From positions 1 to 64,000 of the forward strand of contig JANXTY010000012.1 in NCBI GenBank assembly GCA_025352145.1: DNA of 64,000 bases, given 5' to 3'. Each line of letters opens with the position of its first letter. Position 1 is the first letter of the stretch. The translations under genes and the position numbers were made by a program. The notes under the pieces were generated by a model. The model was not told the origin of the DNA. It did not search any database and was given only the letters and a program-made list of their open reading frames with translations. The DNA is from Oxalobacteraceae bacterium (lineage in GTDB: Bacteria > Pseudomonadota > Gammaproteobacteria > Burkholderiales > Burkholderiaceae_D). Positions 28,353 through 38,020 of this stretch are shown here, in pieces.

Positions 28353-29066
28353 CTATTCAAACTGCTTCTTAAAATTCTCCAATTCCAACTTCAAGCCCTC
28401 CACCTCCCCCCACAGCCGCCCGACTTCATCCTCAAGCTGCGCAATCCGGTCATTTCGCGGCACCGCAGTCACCCCTGAACCCGCAAAAAATCCAGCAGCC
28501 GTTTCCAGTCGTTCCAGCTCATCTTCGCCACACAACAAATGAGCATAACGCGATTCTTTTGTCCCCGGCGCACGTGCCAAACGAGCCACCAGCGGCGGGT
28601 ACTTGTCGATCAAAAACTCCAGCGCCGATTCCACCTGTTCGATCGAAGAGAAATCGTGCAAGCGCCCTGAACGTGAACGTATCTCGCCTGCCGTCTGAAA
28701 ACCGCGCAACATCAGCATGCTCAACACAGCCAGTTTGTCCTGCTCCAGCGACCATTTGATACGCATCCGGTGTTCGTATTTGGACACTCGCGCACCGGCC
28801 TGCTTGATCTCGGAAACAAATTTCTTTTCCATTAATGTGTGCAGCACGTCGAGCACGGCGTCTTCCGAAATCGACATTACCGGATCGCGGCTGGACAACT
28901 GATTGCAACCGTTAACCAAGGCATTAAGCGAGAGAGGATAACTGTCCGGCGTCAGGGCTTCTTTCTCTGCCAACACGGCAAGTACACGAATTTCAAACGG
29001 GTCGAGAATCAAACGGCCTTCGGCATTTTTTGTTTCCGTCGGTGCGGGAGCAATTTCTGTATTCAC
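28353..29066 (-). CDS. YceH family protein (DUF480)
   Basis: A 237-residue protein of the YceH family, built of two winged-helix domains. LDPFEIRVLAVLAEKEALTPDSYPLSLNALVNGCNQ, SRDPVM and LSMLMLRGFQTAGEIRSRS are family hallmarks. The C-terminal 40 residues form a coiled coil (QLEDEVGRLWGEVEGLKLEL). The function is not established. It lies 9 bases after cysE on the same strand, so it is likely co-transcribed. Confidence 0.9.
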   Translation of the reverse strand: MNTEIAPAPTETKNAEGRLILDPFEIRVLAVLAEKEALTPDSYPLSLNALVNGCNQLSSRDPVMSISEDAVLDVLHTLMEKKFVSEIKQAGARVSKYEHRMRIKWSLEQDKLAVLSMLMLRGFQTAGEIRSRSGRLHDFSSIEQVESALEFLIDKYPPLVARLARAPGTKESRYAHLLCGEDELERLETAAGFFAGSGVTAVPRNDRIAQLEDEVGRLWGEVEGLKLELENFKKQFE

Positions 29067-29075
29067 CTGGATTCC

Positions 29076-29825
29076 TTATTCGACCAATTTATTGAGTTGC
29101 TCGGAATCGAATTTATCCGAAGCGCACAAGCTTTGGCATTCGATGCCGGATGCCTTCATGGATGCAATGAGACGCTCGATCTGTTGCTCTTGCATTGACA
29201 CATGGTTGATCAAACCGTGCAAGGCCTTGGTGAGCGGATCATCGCTATTGGAGGTGACGCCGTAAGCTTCGAACATGCGTGCTCTGGCTTCTTCTTCCGA
29301 CTGATCGACATTTTTTTGAATGATGTGGGCAGGATTGCCGACAGCGGTAGCGCCAGCCGGCACCGGCTTGACGACCACAGCGTTGGAGCCGACCTTGGCA
29401 TATTCGCCAATCGTGAAACTGCCCAGCACTTGCGCGCCAGCACCGATGATGACGCCACGCGCTAAGGTCGGATGCCGCTTTGTCCCTTTGTTCAGAGAGG
29501 TACCGCCGAGAGTAACGCCTTGATAGATCGTGCAATCGTCACCCACTTCAGCGGTCTCGCCGATAACGACCCCAAAACCGTGATCGATGAACACACGCCG
29601 GCCAATCATTGCTCCTGGATGAATCTCAATGGACGTCAATACCCGGGCGAAATACGAGATGAAACGGCCTAGCCATTTCATGCGATGCGTCCAGCACCAA
29701 CCTGCCCAGCGATGCAGCACAATGGCATGCAAACCGGGGTAACAAGTCAGAACCTCCCAAACATTGCGGGCGGCGGGGTCGCGCTGGATGATACTGGCGA
29801 TATCTTCACGGAGACGAGTAAACAT
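29076..29825 (-). CDS. cysE: Serine O-acetyltransferase
   Basis: A 249-residue enzyme making O-acetylserine, the precursor of cysteine. The N-terminal helical part is short, as in the SAT type of many beta-proteobacteria. It is followed by the left-handed parallel beta helix with hexapeptide repeats, containing the catalytic [30 protein letters not shown] and [23 protein letters not shown]. The tail ([12 protein letters not shown] onward) is long and may carry regulation. The gene sits between rlmB and yceH. Confidence 0.94.
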   Translation of the reverse strand: MFTRLREDIASIIQRDPAARNVWEVLTCYPGLHAIVLHRWAGWCWTHRMKWLGRFISYFARVLTSIEIHPGAMIGRRVFIDHGFGVVIGETAEVGDDCTIYQGVTLGGTSLNKGTKRHPTLARGVIIGAGAQVLGSFTIGEYAKVGSNAVVVKPVPAGATAVGNPAHIIQKNVDQSEEEARARMFEAYGVTSNSDDPLTKALHGLINHVSMQEQQIERLIASMKASGIECQSLCASDKFDSEQLNKLVE

Positions 29826-29960
29826 GGAGAATGAGAATTGAAATAAGGAGTGTATGAAGGGTATGAAGAAGCAGTTAAAATTTTGGTGCTGATTTATTCG
29901 GCCAGCAGTCTTGCTCCCTCTTCCATTTACGAGAGAGAGGACACGATCTCAACCTCAACC

Positions 29961-30701
29961 TCAATTTTTTACCAATCGCTGACGACGCGCTTCGTACAGA
30001 CACACCCCCGAAGCGACCGACACATTCAAACTCTCGACCGCCCCAAACATCGGCACGCTGACAAGAAAATCGCAAGTCTCACGGGTCAAACGACGCATGC
30101 CCTCGCCTTCCGAACCCATCACCAAAGCAACAGCGCCAGAAAAGTCTGCGTCATAGAGGCCTTTTTCTGCATCGTCGGTAGTGCCAATCAGCCAGATATC
30201 GCGTTCCTTTAGCTCGCGCAAGGTGCGGGCCAAATTGGTCACCGTGATATACGGTACGCTCTCGGCTGCACCGCTGGCAACCTTCGCTGCAGTGGCATTC
30301 AAACCAACAGCGCGATCCTTAGGTACGATCACGGCATGCGCACCGGCACCGTCGGCAACCCGCAAGCACGCTCCCAAATTATGCGGATCGGTAATGCCAT
30401 CTAATACCAACAACAAGGGCGGACCGACAATGGCATCAAGCAATTCATCCAGGTTACGTGCGAGAGTGAGCTCCCCCGCCAAGGCGATCACGCCCTGATG
30501 ACGGCGAGTACCCACGATCCGATCTAGCCGTTGGTCATCGACCATGATAATACGCACGTTAGCGGCTTTGGCTGCACTCAACAGATCTTGCATCCGTCCG
30601 TCAACACGTTTGGCGTCAACGTATATTTCTTCTATCGACGATGCTTCGTGACGTATGCGTGCAGTGACGGCGTGAAAGCCGAAAATCATTTTACTTTTCA
30701 T
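29961..30701 (-). CDS. rlmB: 23S rRNA 2'-O-methyltransferase (G2251)
   Basis: A 246-residue SpoU-class methyltransferase that modifies the ribosomal P loop. The N-terminal substrate-binding domain starts [13 protein letters not shown]. The three SpoU motifs follow: [39 protein letters not shown] and [20 protein letters not shown] (the trefoil knot). It lies 15 bases after rnr, the usual pairing. Confidence 0.96.
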   Translation of the reverse strand: MKSKMIFGFHAVTARIRHEASSIEEIYVDAKRVDGRMQDLLSAAKAANVRIIMVDDQRLDRIVGTRRHQGVIALAGELTLARNLDELLDAIVGPPLLLVLDGITDPHNLGACLRVADGAGAHAVIVPKDRAVGLNATAAKVASGAAESVPYITVTNLARTLRELKERDIWLIGTTDDAEKGLYDADFSGAVALVMGSEGEGMRRLTRETCDFLVSVPMFGAVESLNVSVASGVCLYEARRQRLVKN

Positions 30702-30716
30702 GGAGTTAGTATCTTC

Positions 30717-33194
30717 TTATCGTTTTTTTTTGCCGTTTTTAGCAAAGGATTTTGTCGCCTTTGTCGTTTTTGTCGCACGTGTTTTTTCAGCCACCACGGG
30801 TACCGCTTTCGAGCGCGTTGCCTTTACTACTTTGGCCGGGGGCTCATATTCGCTGCCCTTCGTGCTGGATTTAGATTTGACTTTACTGATCCTTTTGCGC
30901 GCATTTTCGCCTTCAGTACGGCTCTGTTCATCTCTTGGCGGCGCTTTGGTTGGCAAAGATTTGGAACCGGGCTGATCTACCAAACGCAGATCAATTTTGC
31001 GCGCTTCCAGATCGACTCGCGCCACTTGAACGGTAACGCGATCAGTCAATTGATAACGCATTCCAGTACGTTCTCCACGCAACTCATGCCGCGCTTCGTC
31101 GAACTGAAAATAATCCGCCCCGAGATCGGTAACGTGCACCAAACCTTCAATAAACAGCGCATCCAATTGCACAAAAATACCGAAGGTCGCCACGCCTGAA
31201 ATGGTGCCGGTAAATTCTTCGCCGAGTTTGTCCCGGATGAAATAGCATTTCAACCAAGCTTCAACATCGCGCGATGCTTCATCGGCACGGCGTTCGTTAG
31301 CCGAACAATGTACGCCCAAAGCATCCCAAATGGTCAAGGAAGATTCCGGCTTGTTCCTGCCTGCGGCCTTATCTTTGACTTGTTGCTTGCGCGCAGAATT
31401 GGAAATCGCCTTGTTCAAAGTGCTGATATCGATGCCGGTCGGATCGTAACGCTTACCCTGCAAAATCGCCTTAATGGCACGATGGGTCAACAGATCGGGA
31501 TAACGCCGGATCGGGCTGGTGAAATGCGCATACGCTTCATAGGCCAAACCGAAATGACCGATATTATCCGGGCTGTATACCGCTTGCTGCATCGAACGCA
31601 GCAACATGGTCTGCAGCAGGGTCGCATCGGGGCGTAATTTAACCTTCTTCATCAGTTCGGCATAATCGGAAGCGGCCGGGGTATTGCCGCCGCCCAGATT
31701 AAGGCCAACCTGTTTGAGGAAAGTTCGCACCTGATTGAGTTTTTCCAGACTTGGCGCTGCGTGAATACGGTAAGTGCCGGGATGTTTGTGACGAATCAGC
31801 AGATCGGCCGCACAGACGTTGGCTGCCAGCATGCATTCTTCAATCAACTTATGTGCATCGTTGCGGGTACGCGGCAGAATTTTTTCAATTTTGCCGAAGG
31901 CATTACAGACAATATAAGTTTCAGTAGTTTCAAAATCAATTGCCCCGCGTATAAGTCGGGCTTTATGCAACGCGTGATATACGTCGTAGAGGTGGGACAG
32001 ATGTGGCACTAAGGCGGGGCGTTTAGCTGCTTCAGACCCTTTGGTGTTGGTAAGAATTTCAGCGACCTGCGTATAAGTCAGGCGCGCAGCAGAATGGATC
32101 ACAGCAGGATAAAACTGGTAAGCCGTTATTTCACCTTTGGCCGTAATCACGGCATCGCACACCAGGGTCAGGCGATCAAGCGCCGGGTTGAGCGAGCATA
32201 GTCCGTTCGATAATTTCTCCGGCAACATCGGGATCACGCGGCGCGGAAAATAAACCGAAGTACTGCGCTCGAGCGCGTCGATATCGATTGCATCGTTCGG
32301 CTTCACATAATGACTAACATCGGCAATGGCCACAATCAGCCGGTAACCTTCGGACCGTCCAATTTTAACTGGCTCGCAATAAACCGCATCGTCAAAATCA
32401 CGTGCATCTTCGCCATCAATCGTAACCATTGGAATGTCACGCAAATCAACACGATCAGCCAAATCAGCATCACGCACGACATCGGGCAACTTACCCGCCA
32501 GTTTCATGGCAGCATCAGAAAAGATATGCGGTACGCCAAATTTACGCACCGCTATTTCAATTTCCATCCCCGGATCATCGAGGTCTCCCAGGACTTCAAC
32601 GATCTTACCTTTGGCTTGTTGATAGCGTGATGGTTGCTCCACCAGTTCTACGCTGACGATCTGGCCGGTCTTTGCTTTGCCGGGTCGACCGGCCAGCACA
32701 ATATCCTGACCAATGCGCTTGTCCTCAGGTGCAACGATCCACACGCCATTTTCATTTAGCAGCCGTCCGATTACGTGGGTATTAGCGCGCGCAACTACCT
32801 CGACAATCGAGCCTTCCGCACGGCCCCTTTTGTCAGTACCGGATATGCGAACCTGTACCCGATCGTTATGCAACACCTTCTGCATTTCTTTTTCGGATAG
32901 GAAGATATCTTCGCTACCATCGTCTGGAATCAGAAAGCCGAAGCCATCGCGATGGCTATTGACACGGCCCAAAATGAAATTAGTTTGATTTGCCAATTGA
33001 TAATGACCGGTGCGATCCGGCTTGATTTGGCTGTCACGCTCCATGGCGTTCAAGCGGCGCATCAAACCATCCAATCCGGCGTCTTGGACTTTTAAAGCCG
33101 TCGCAATTGATTCAGCGTTTTGCGGTGCCGTGGTGGTACGTAATATGCCGAGAATATCCTCTCGGGTGGGAATGGTGTAGGCGAATTGGCTCAA
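30717..33194 (-). CDS. rnr: Ribonuclease R
   Basis: An 825-residue 3'-5' exoribonuclease that degrades structured RNA. It has an N-terminal winged-helix region (TREDILGILRT), cold-shock domains (SHRDGFGFLIPDDG), the RNB catalytic domain with the metal-binding Asp cluster in GEDARDFDDAVYC, an S1 domain (EFTGTISGVATFGIFVQLD) and a long Lys/Arg/Ser-rich tail that binds RNA. Its start is well defined at 33194. It forms an operon with rlmB, cysE and perhaps yceH. A 21-bp tandem duplication lies upstream. Confidence 0.97.
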   Translation of the reverse strand: MSQFAYTIPTREDILGILRTTTAPQNAESIATALKVQDAGLDGLMRRLNAMERDSQIKPDRTGHYQLANQTNFILGRVNSHRDGFGFLIPDDGSEDIFLSEKEMQKVLHNDRVQVRISGTDKRGRAEGSIVEVVARANTHVIGRLLNENGVWIVAPEDKRIGQDIVLAGRPGKAKTGQIVSVELVEQPSRYQQAKGKIVEVLGDLDDPGMEIEIAVRKFGVPHIFSDAAMKLAGKLPDVVRDADLADRVDLRDIPMVTIDGEDARDFDDAVYCEPVKIGRSEGYRLIVAIADVSHYVKPNDAIDIDALERSTSVYFPRRVIPMLPEKLSNGLCSLNPALDRLTLVCDAVITAKGEITAYQFYPAVIHSAARLTYTQVAEILTNTKGSEAAKRPALVPHLSHLYDVYHALHKARLIRGAIDFETTETYIVCNAFGKIEKILPRTRNDAHKLIEECMLAANVCAADLLIRHKHPGTYRIHAAPSLEKLNQVRTFLKQVGLNLGGGNTPAASDYAELMKKVKLRPDATLLQTMLLRSMQQAVYSPDNIGHFGLAYEAYAHFTSPIRRYPDLLTHRAIKAILQGKRYDPTGIDISTLNKAISNSARKQQVKDKAAGRNKPESSLTIWDALGVHCSANERRADEASRDVEAWLKCYFIRDKLGEEFTGTISGVATFGIFVQLDALFIEGLVHVTDLGADYFQFDEARHELRGERTGMRYQLTDRVTVQVARVDLEARKIDLRLVDQPGSKSLPTKAPPRDEQSRTEGENARKRISKVKSKSSTKGSEYEPPAKVVKATRSKAVPVVAEKTRATKTTKATKSFAKNGKKKR

Positions 33195-33219
33195 AAGAGT
33201 GTTTAGTTAGTTTTATGAG

Positions 33220-33260
33220 AAATACAGTGGGTAGTGTAAAAAATACAGTGGGTAGTGTAA
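33220..33260. repeat. 21-bp tandem duplication upstream of rnr
   Basis: AAATACAGTGGGTAGTGTAA occurs at 33220-33239 and again at 33241-33260, identical, giving a period of 21 bases. It lies just upstream of the rnr ATG, on the 5' side of the operon. It may be a recent slippage duplication, and could alter the promoter or leader of rnr. Confidence 0.85.
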
Positions 33261-33455
33261 CGGAGGACTACGGCATTTGCCTAACAACGCGCCGTTTTTC
33301 GTCGCCTTGAATAGATGGTCACATAGGGTTCTAATTTGACTTCCCTACATTTTCCGCTATACTCTCGTTCTTTCGCGTCACGGGTGTGACGTCAAAATCT
33401 GATTATGCAGCAAATTTTTTCTTGCAGCGTGTATCTTAACAGAAGCGATAGCAGT

Positions 33456-33540
33456 GCCCACGTGGCGGAATTGGTAGACGCGCATGGTTCAGGTCCATGT
33501 GCCGTAAGGTGTGGGGGTTCGAGTCCCTCCGTGGGCACCA
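33456..33540 (+). tRNA. tRNA-Leu (anticodon CAG)
   Basis: An 85-base tRNA that includes an encoded CCA (33538-33540). The acceptor stem pairs GCCCACG with CGTGGGC. The anticodon arm CATGG-TTCAGGT-CCATG places CAG at 33490-33492. The T arm is intact (GGGGGTTCGAGTCCCTC) and a long variable arm is present, as needed for class II tRNA-Leu. It reads CUG codons. A strong terminator follows 22 bases downstream. Confidence 0.97.
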
Positions 33541-33562
33541 TTACTACAGTTAAGACTCCATC

Positions 33563-33602
33563 AAACCCGCACCACTCTTTTGTGAGCATGCGGGTTTTTT
33601 TA
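33563..33602 (+). terminator. Intrinsic terminator after tRNA-Leu
   Basis: AAACCCGCA (33563-33571) pairs with TGCGGGTTT (33589-33597) around a 17-base loop, followed by further T residues. It ends transcription of the tRNA gene. Confidence 0.88.
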
Positions 33603-33738
33603 TGGAAATGTTCTGGGAACAAGCGTAAAAGAAAATCGTTTAGACTCGCAAATCACGATATCGTGCACGCACGATTGAGCAGCATCTTGGTATGTGTTTA
33701 ATCCAGCGTAATCCATTCTTCAGGTACCCTATTTATTC

Positions 33739-34587
33739 ATGAAAACCCCTAAAAGAATTCAGCCACTTGTTGATGAGGGTTTGGTCGACGAAGTCCTACG
33801 ACAGCTCATGAGCGGAAAAGAAGCCACCGTTTATGTGGTGCGATGCGGGGACGACATCCGTTGCGCCAAAGTGTACAAAGAAGCCAACCAGCGTAGTTTT
33901 AAACAAGCCGCTGCGTATCAAGAGGGGCGCAAGGTAAAAAACAGTCGCCAAGCACGCGCGATGGAAAAAGGCACTAGCTACGGACGAAAAATGCAGGAAG
34001 AAGTGTGGCAAAACGCGGAAGTCGACGCGTTGTACCGCCTGGCAAATGCCGGAGTGCGTGTGCCGCAACCTTATATTTGCTTTGAAGGGGTTTTGCTGAT
34101 GGACCTCGTGACCGATGCGGAGGGAAATGCCGCACCACGCCTCAACGATGTCGAGTTAACCGAAGCCCGTGCGCTAGATTATCACGCACAGTTATTAAAG
34201 CAGGTGGTACTCATGCTGTGCGCCGGAGTCATTCACGGTGATCTGTCCGAATACAATATTTTGGTCGATGCGCACGGGCCCGTCATCATCGATCTTCCAC
34301 AAGCAATTGATGCGGCGGGCAACACCAGTGCCGGTCCCATGCTGGAACGCGATGTCACCAACCTGGCAACCTATTTCAGTCAGTTCGCTCCCCAGTTAAG
34401 ACACAGCCAGTATGGCAAAGAAATCTGGAAACTTTACCAGGCTGGCTTGCTCACGCCGGATACGCCGCTTACCGGCCGCGTGGTAATGGACAAACGACCG
34501 GCTGACGTCGGTGCCGTTATGCGAGAAATTGAACTGGCGCGTCGAGAGGAAGAAGAACGGCTGCTACACCAATCTCAGCGCGGCTAA
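33739..34587 (+). CDS. RIO-type serine protein kinase
   Basis: A 282-residue RIO1-like protein kinase of the bacterial type. The ATP-binding loop reads MSGKEATVYVV, with a Lys in RCAKVYKE. The RIO-specific flexible loop contains RQARAMEKGTSYGRK. The catalytic loop is HGDLSEYNIL, and the metal-binding DFG equivalent is IIDLPQA. The C-terminal tail is charged. Bacterial RIO kinases have been tied to stress tolerance and ribosome maturation, but the target here is unknown. It stands alone between tRNA-Leu and the TRAP binding protein. Confidence 0.9.
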   Translation: MKTPKRIQPLVDEGLVDEVLRQLMSGKEATVYVVRCGDDIRCAKVYKEANQRSFKQAAAYQEGRKVKNSRQARAMEKGTSYGRKMQEEVWQNAEVDALYRLANAGVRVPQPYICFEGVLLMDLVTDAEGNAAPRLNDVELTEARALDYHAQLLKQVVLMLCAGVIHGDLSEYNILVDAHGPVIIDLPQAIDAAGNTSAGPMLERDVTNLATYFSQFAPQLRHSQYGKEIWKLYQAGLLTPDTPLTGRVVMDKRPADVGAVMREIELARREEEERLLHQSQRG

Positions 34588-34679
34588 GAATATGCACCCA
34601 CCCTTGGAATGCTTGAGCCGATTCCCGCCAAGGATGCGCATAATCACCTAGTGACAGGTTGCTCCGCCCAGCCATCCCA

Positions 34680-35792
34680 CTATTTCAGCGTTTTCGTAAA
34701 GCTAGCGCGCTCAAAAGATTGTTCTGCCACCCCAAACCATTGGGCTTGGTTATTTCTGAAAGTGACCCAGTCCGCATACACTTTGGCAAACGTGGGATTT
34801 TTCGCCACTTCTTCGGCAAACGTTTCTTCTGCAGCCTTGTAGCAAGCATCGATCACCGATGGCGGAAAAGGTTTCAATATAATTTTTTGCTGTAAAAGCC
34901 GCCCGAGCGCTGCGGGATTTTTGGCATCATATTTCGCTTGCATATCATTGTGCGCTTCGTGTGATGCCGCTTCGATTGCCGCTTGATATTGCTTCGGCAA
35001 TTTATCCCATTCCTTCTTGCTGACGTAAAACGATAACTGTGCACCGCCTTCCCACCAACCTGGATAATGGTACACATTCGCTACTTTGTAAAACCCTAGT
35101 TTTTCATCGTCGTAAGGGCCCACCCACTCGGCAGCATCGATAGTACCTTTTTCCAGCGACGGGTAAATGTCGCCGCCTGCGATCTGCTGGGGTACCGTAC
35201 CTAATTTGGTTAATACGCGACCGGCGAAACCACCAACACGAAATTTCAATCCTTTTAAATCATCCGGCGTTTCAATTTCCTTGCGGAACCATCCACCCAT
35301 TTGAGTACCCGTATTACCGCCCAAAAAATTGACCACGTTATAGCCTGCGAAAAATTCACGCATCAATTTCATGCCGTTGCCATGCAACATCCATGCGGTT
35401 TGCTGACGCGAAGTCAGCCCAAATGGGACTGCAGTATCGAAAGCAAAAGTGGGATCTTTGCCAAAATAGTAGTAAGAAGCCGTATGGCCTATTTCAACCG
35501 TGCCATTTTGCACAGCGCCCAGCACTTCGGTGCCGGGAACAATTTCGCCGGCGGCAAATACACGAATATTGAACTTGCCGTCAGTGAGGTCCCTGACACG
35601 ATTGGCGAATACCTCAGACGCACCAAAAATCGTATCCAGGCTTTTTGGAAAGCTGGAGGCCAAACGCCAATTCAAAATGGGCGATGATTGTGTGGCACCG
35701 GCCACACTGTCGGTTTGACCAGATTTACACCCAACAATTGCACCGACCGAGGCGCCGACCGCCGCTTTTTTTAAGAAGGAACGACGTTCCAT
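34680..35792 (-). CDS. TakP-like TRAP binding protein with Tat signal
   Basis: A 370-residue periplasmic binding protein. The Tat signal ERRSFLKKAAVGAS is followed by a Cys in AIVGC, possibly a lipobox. The mature part closely resembles Rhodobacter TakP, which binds 2-oxo acids with sodium: WRLASSFPKSLDTIFG, QMGGWFRKEI, FRVGGFAGRVL, PQQIAGGDIYP, KGTIDAAEWVGPYDDEKLGF and YPGWWEGG. It should deliver 2-oxo acids to a TRAP permease, probably the pair at 25834-28115. Tat export suggests it folds in the cytoplasm. Its distance from the permease genes is unusual. Confidence 0.9.
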   Translation of the reverse strand: MERRSFLKKAAVGASVGAIVGCKSGQTDSVAGATQSSPILNWRLASSFPKSLDTIFGASEVFANRVRDLTDGKFNIRVFAAGEIVPGTEVLGAVQNGTVEIGHTASYYYFGKDPTFAFDTAVPFGLTSRQQTAWMLHGNGMKLMREFFAGYNVVNFLGGNTGTQMGGWFRKEIETPDDLKGLKFRVGGFAGRVLTKLGTVPQQIAGGDIYPSLEKGTIDAAEWVGPYDDEKLGFYKVANVYHYPGWWEGGAQLSFYVSKKEWDKLPKQYQAAIEAASHEAHNDMQAKYDAKNPAALGRLLQQKIILKPFPPSVIDACYKAAEETFAEEVAKNPTFAKVYADWVTFRNNQAQWFGVAEQSFERASFTKTLK

Positions 35793-35911
35793 ATACTCTC
35801 CAGAAAATGAAATATTAAAAAATGAGAACCCGAATAAGGTACGAATTGATACGAAATAGTGAACCGCAAAAAATCGCCTGGGGTGTTTCCTAAGGCAAAT
35901 TCACAAACCGA

Positions 35912-37264
35912 TCAACCACCCGCCACCGTCATACTCTCGATCAAAATGGAACCGGTTGATTTCGTGCCGCGAATTAAAGTGTCGGCGCCAACGGCAACAA
36001 TCTGACGCAGCATGTCTTTCATGTTGCCGGCGATAGTGATTTCTTCCACAGGATACAGAATGACACCCTTCTCAACCCAATAGCCAGACGCCCCGCGCGA
36101 ATAGTCTCCGGTCACATAATTGGTGCCCTGCCCCATCAACTCCGTCACCAGCAAACCAGTACCTAGTTTTTTCAGCATAGCCTTGAAATTATCCGTCCGC
36201 TTCGATAACGTTGAAGTCAAAAACAAATTGTGCGAGCCGCCGGCGTTGCCAGTGGTCTTCATCCCTAGCTTACGCGCGGAATAACTCGACAGAAAATAGC
36301 CTTGCACGACGCCATTAGCGACCACATCGCGCCGATGCGTCTTGACACCCTCCTCGTCGAAAGGAGCAGAACCAACTGCACCGACGATATGCGGATCTTC
36401 GACAATCTGTATGTGTGAAGGGAATACTTGCGTGCCCAAGGAATCGAGCAAAAAAGTGGACTTACGATATAGCGCGCCACCCGATACCGCCTGCACAAAT
36501 GCGCCGAGCAAACCAGCGGCCAAGGGCGCTTCAAACAACACTGCGCATTTTCGGGTGTCAAGCTTGCGCGCATTGAGGCGTGCCAAAGCACGTTTGGCCG
36601 CATATTGGCCAATCACCTCTGGCTTGGCCATTTTATGGGGATTGCGTACCGATGAATACCAATCGTCGCGCTGCATATGCGCCCCCTTGCCGGCAATGGG
36701 CGCAACCGATATCGTATGGCGAGAGAAGGGATATCCGCCGATAAATCCACGGGAATTAGCCGATACAAAATGCGATTGCTGCGCATGAACGCTGGCCCCT
36801 TCGCTATTGGTGATACGCGGATCGACTGCAAAAGCCGCCGCCTCACACCGTTTAGCCAGTTCCGCAGCTTCCTCAGCCGAAATCAGCCAGGGACAGCACA
36901 GCTTCAAATCACACGGATGCATTTCTAACATCTCGGCATCGGCCAAACCTGCGCAATCATCTTCGGCAGTAAAACGCGCAATGTTATAGGCCGCATCGAC
37001 AGTGGCCTGCAAGGATTTTGGGGAAAAATCAGAAGTGCTGGCATTACCGCGTTTTTTGCCAATAAACACGGTCACGCCCATACCCTTATCTTTATTTTGT
37101 TCAATCGTTTCAATTTTTCCTTTACGCACTGATACGGACAAACCACTGCCCTCACTGATTTCTACTGCGGCGTCAGACCCCCCTTTTTCTTTTGCGAAGC
37201 GTAAAACATCGCGTGCCAGTTCGCGTAATTGTGGTTGGGTATGGATAAATAGGGAGTCACTCAT
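35912..37264 (-). CDS. pmbA: TldE/PmbA metalloprotease subunit
   Basis: A 450-residue member of the TldD/TldE family (E. coli PmbA), which cleaves unfolded peptides and matures microcins together with TldD. Landmarks are NKDKGMGVTVFIGKKRGNASTSDF, NSRGFIGGYPFSRHTISV, RDVVANGVVQGYFLSSYSARKLGMKTTGNAGG and MGQGTNYVTGDYSRGASGYWVEKG. No HExxH is present, which is normal for the TldE partner. No tldD is in this window. It is divergent from yjgA, a pairing common in beta- and gammaproteobacteria. Confidence 0.95.
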   Translation of the reverse strand: MSDSLFIHTQPQLRELARDVLRFAKEKGGSDAAVEISEGSGLSVSVRKGKIETIEQNKDKGMGVTVFIGKKRGNASTSDFSPKSLQATVDAAYNIARFTAEDDCAGLADAEMLEMHPCDLKLCCPWLISAEEAAELAKRCEAAAFAVDPRITNSEGASVHAQQSHFVSANSRGFIGGYPFSRHTISVAPIAGKGAHMQRDDWYSSVRNPHKMAKPEVIGQYAAKRALARLNARKLDTRKCAVLFEAPLAAGLLGAFVQAVSGGALYRKSTFLLDSLGTQVFPSHIQIVEDPHIVGAVGSAPFDEEGVKTHRRDVVANGVVQGYFLSSYSARKLGMKTTGNAGGSHNLFLTSTLSKRTDNFKAMLKKLGTGLLVTELMGQGTNYVTGDYSRGASGYWVEKGVILYPVEEITIAGNMKDMLRQIVAVGADTLIRGTKSTGSILIESMTVAGG

Positions 37265-37432
37265 GGGCTGGTTTTCTTCAGAAATACTTGCAAAATTAGC
37301 TGGATAGATGTTGATGTTAGGGTACCGACGCCGTAACCATTACAATTAGCAATGACGATTAACGCGATCCCTCAGTAAGTACTAAAACAGTTATGATAGC
37401 GTCCTTCACAGAATAGTTCTATCGACATCATC

Positions 37433-38020
37433 ATGCCCAATCCAAATCGCGGCGCTTGCGGCCCCCAATCTAACGAATTCGACCCCGAATACGACCGCCC
37501 TTCCAAATCGCAACTCAAGCGTGAAATGACCGCCCTGCAAAAGCTCGGTGAAGATTTGATCGCTGAACCACGCGACCGCGTCAAGCGCGTGCCCATGCCG
37601 GAAGATGTGCGCGATGCCATTCTCGAATGCCAATTAATCAAAGATCACGAAGGCCGACGTCGTCAATTGCAATTCGTCGGCAAGAAAATGCGGACCTTGG
37701 ATGCCGATGAATTAGCCCTCATCCAAAAAACTATCGATAGCTGGCGCGGCCTATCCAAAGCCGACACGGCAGCAATGCATGCACTGGAGCGCCGCCGCGA
37801 AAAATTGCTGACCGACGATTCCGTTCTGACCGAATTGCTGGTGCAACACCCCGAAGTTGACGCTCAACACATGCGTACCCTGATCCGCAACGCGCGCAAA
37901 GAACAAGCCGAGAATAAACCGCCAAAAGCCTATCGCGAAATTTTTCAGATGCTCAAGCAGTTGCAAAACAAATCCGCGCAGCCTACCACATCCAACGATG
38001 ACGATATTGAAGAAGAATAA
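37433..38020 (+). CDS. yjgA: YjgA/DarP ribosome-associated protein (DUF615)
   Basis: A 195-residue protein of the DarP/YjgA family, a late 50S assembly factor. Landmarks are PSKSQLKREMTALQKLGEDL, VPMPEDVRDAILECQLIKDHEGRRRQLQFVGK and AMHALERRREKLL. The sequence is largely helical and charged. It overlaps mogA by 23 bases, implying co-translation, and is divergent from pmbA. Confidence 0.93.
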   Translation: MPNPNRGACGPQSNEFDPEYDRPSKSQLKREMTALQKLGEDLIAEPRDRVKRVPMPEDVRDAILECQLIKDHEGRRRQLQFVGKKMRTLDADELALIQKTIDSWRGLSKADTAAMHALERRREKLLTDDSVLTELLVQHPEVDAQHMRTLIRNARKEQAENKPPKAYREIFQMLKQLQNKSAQPTTSNDDDIEEE

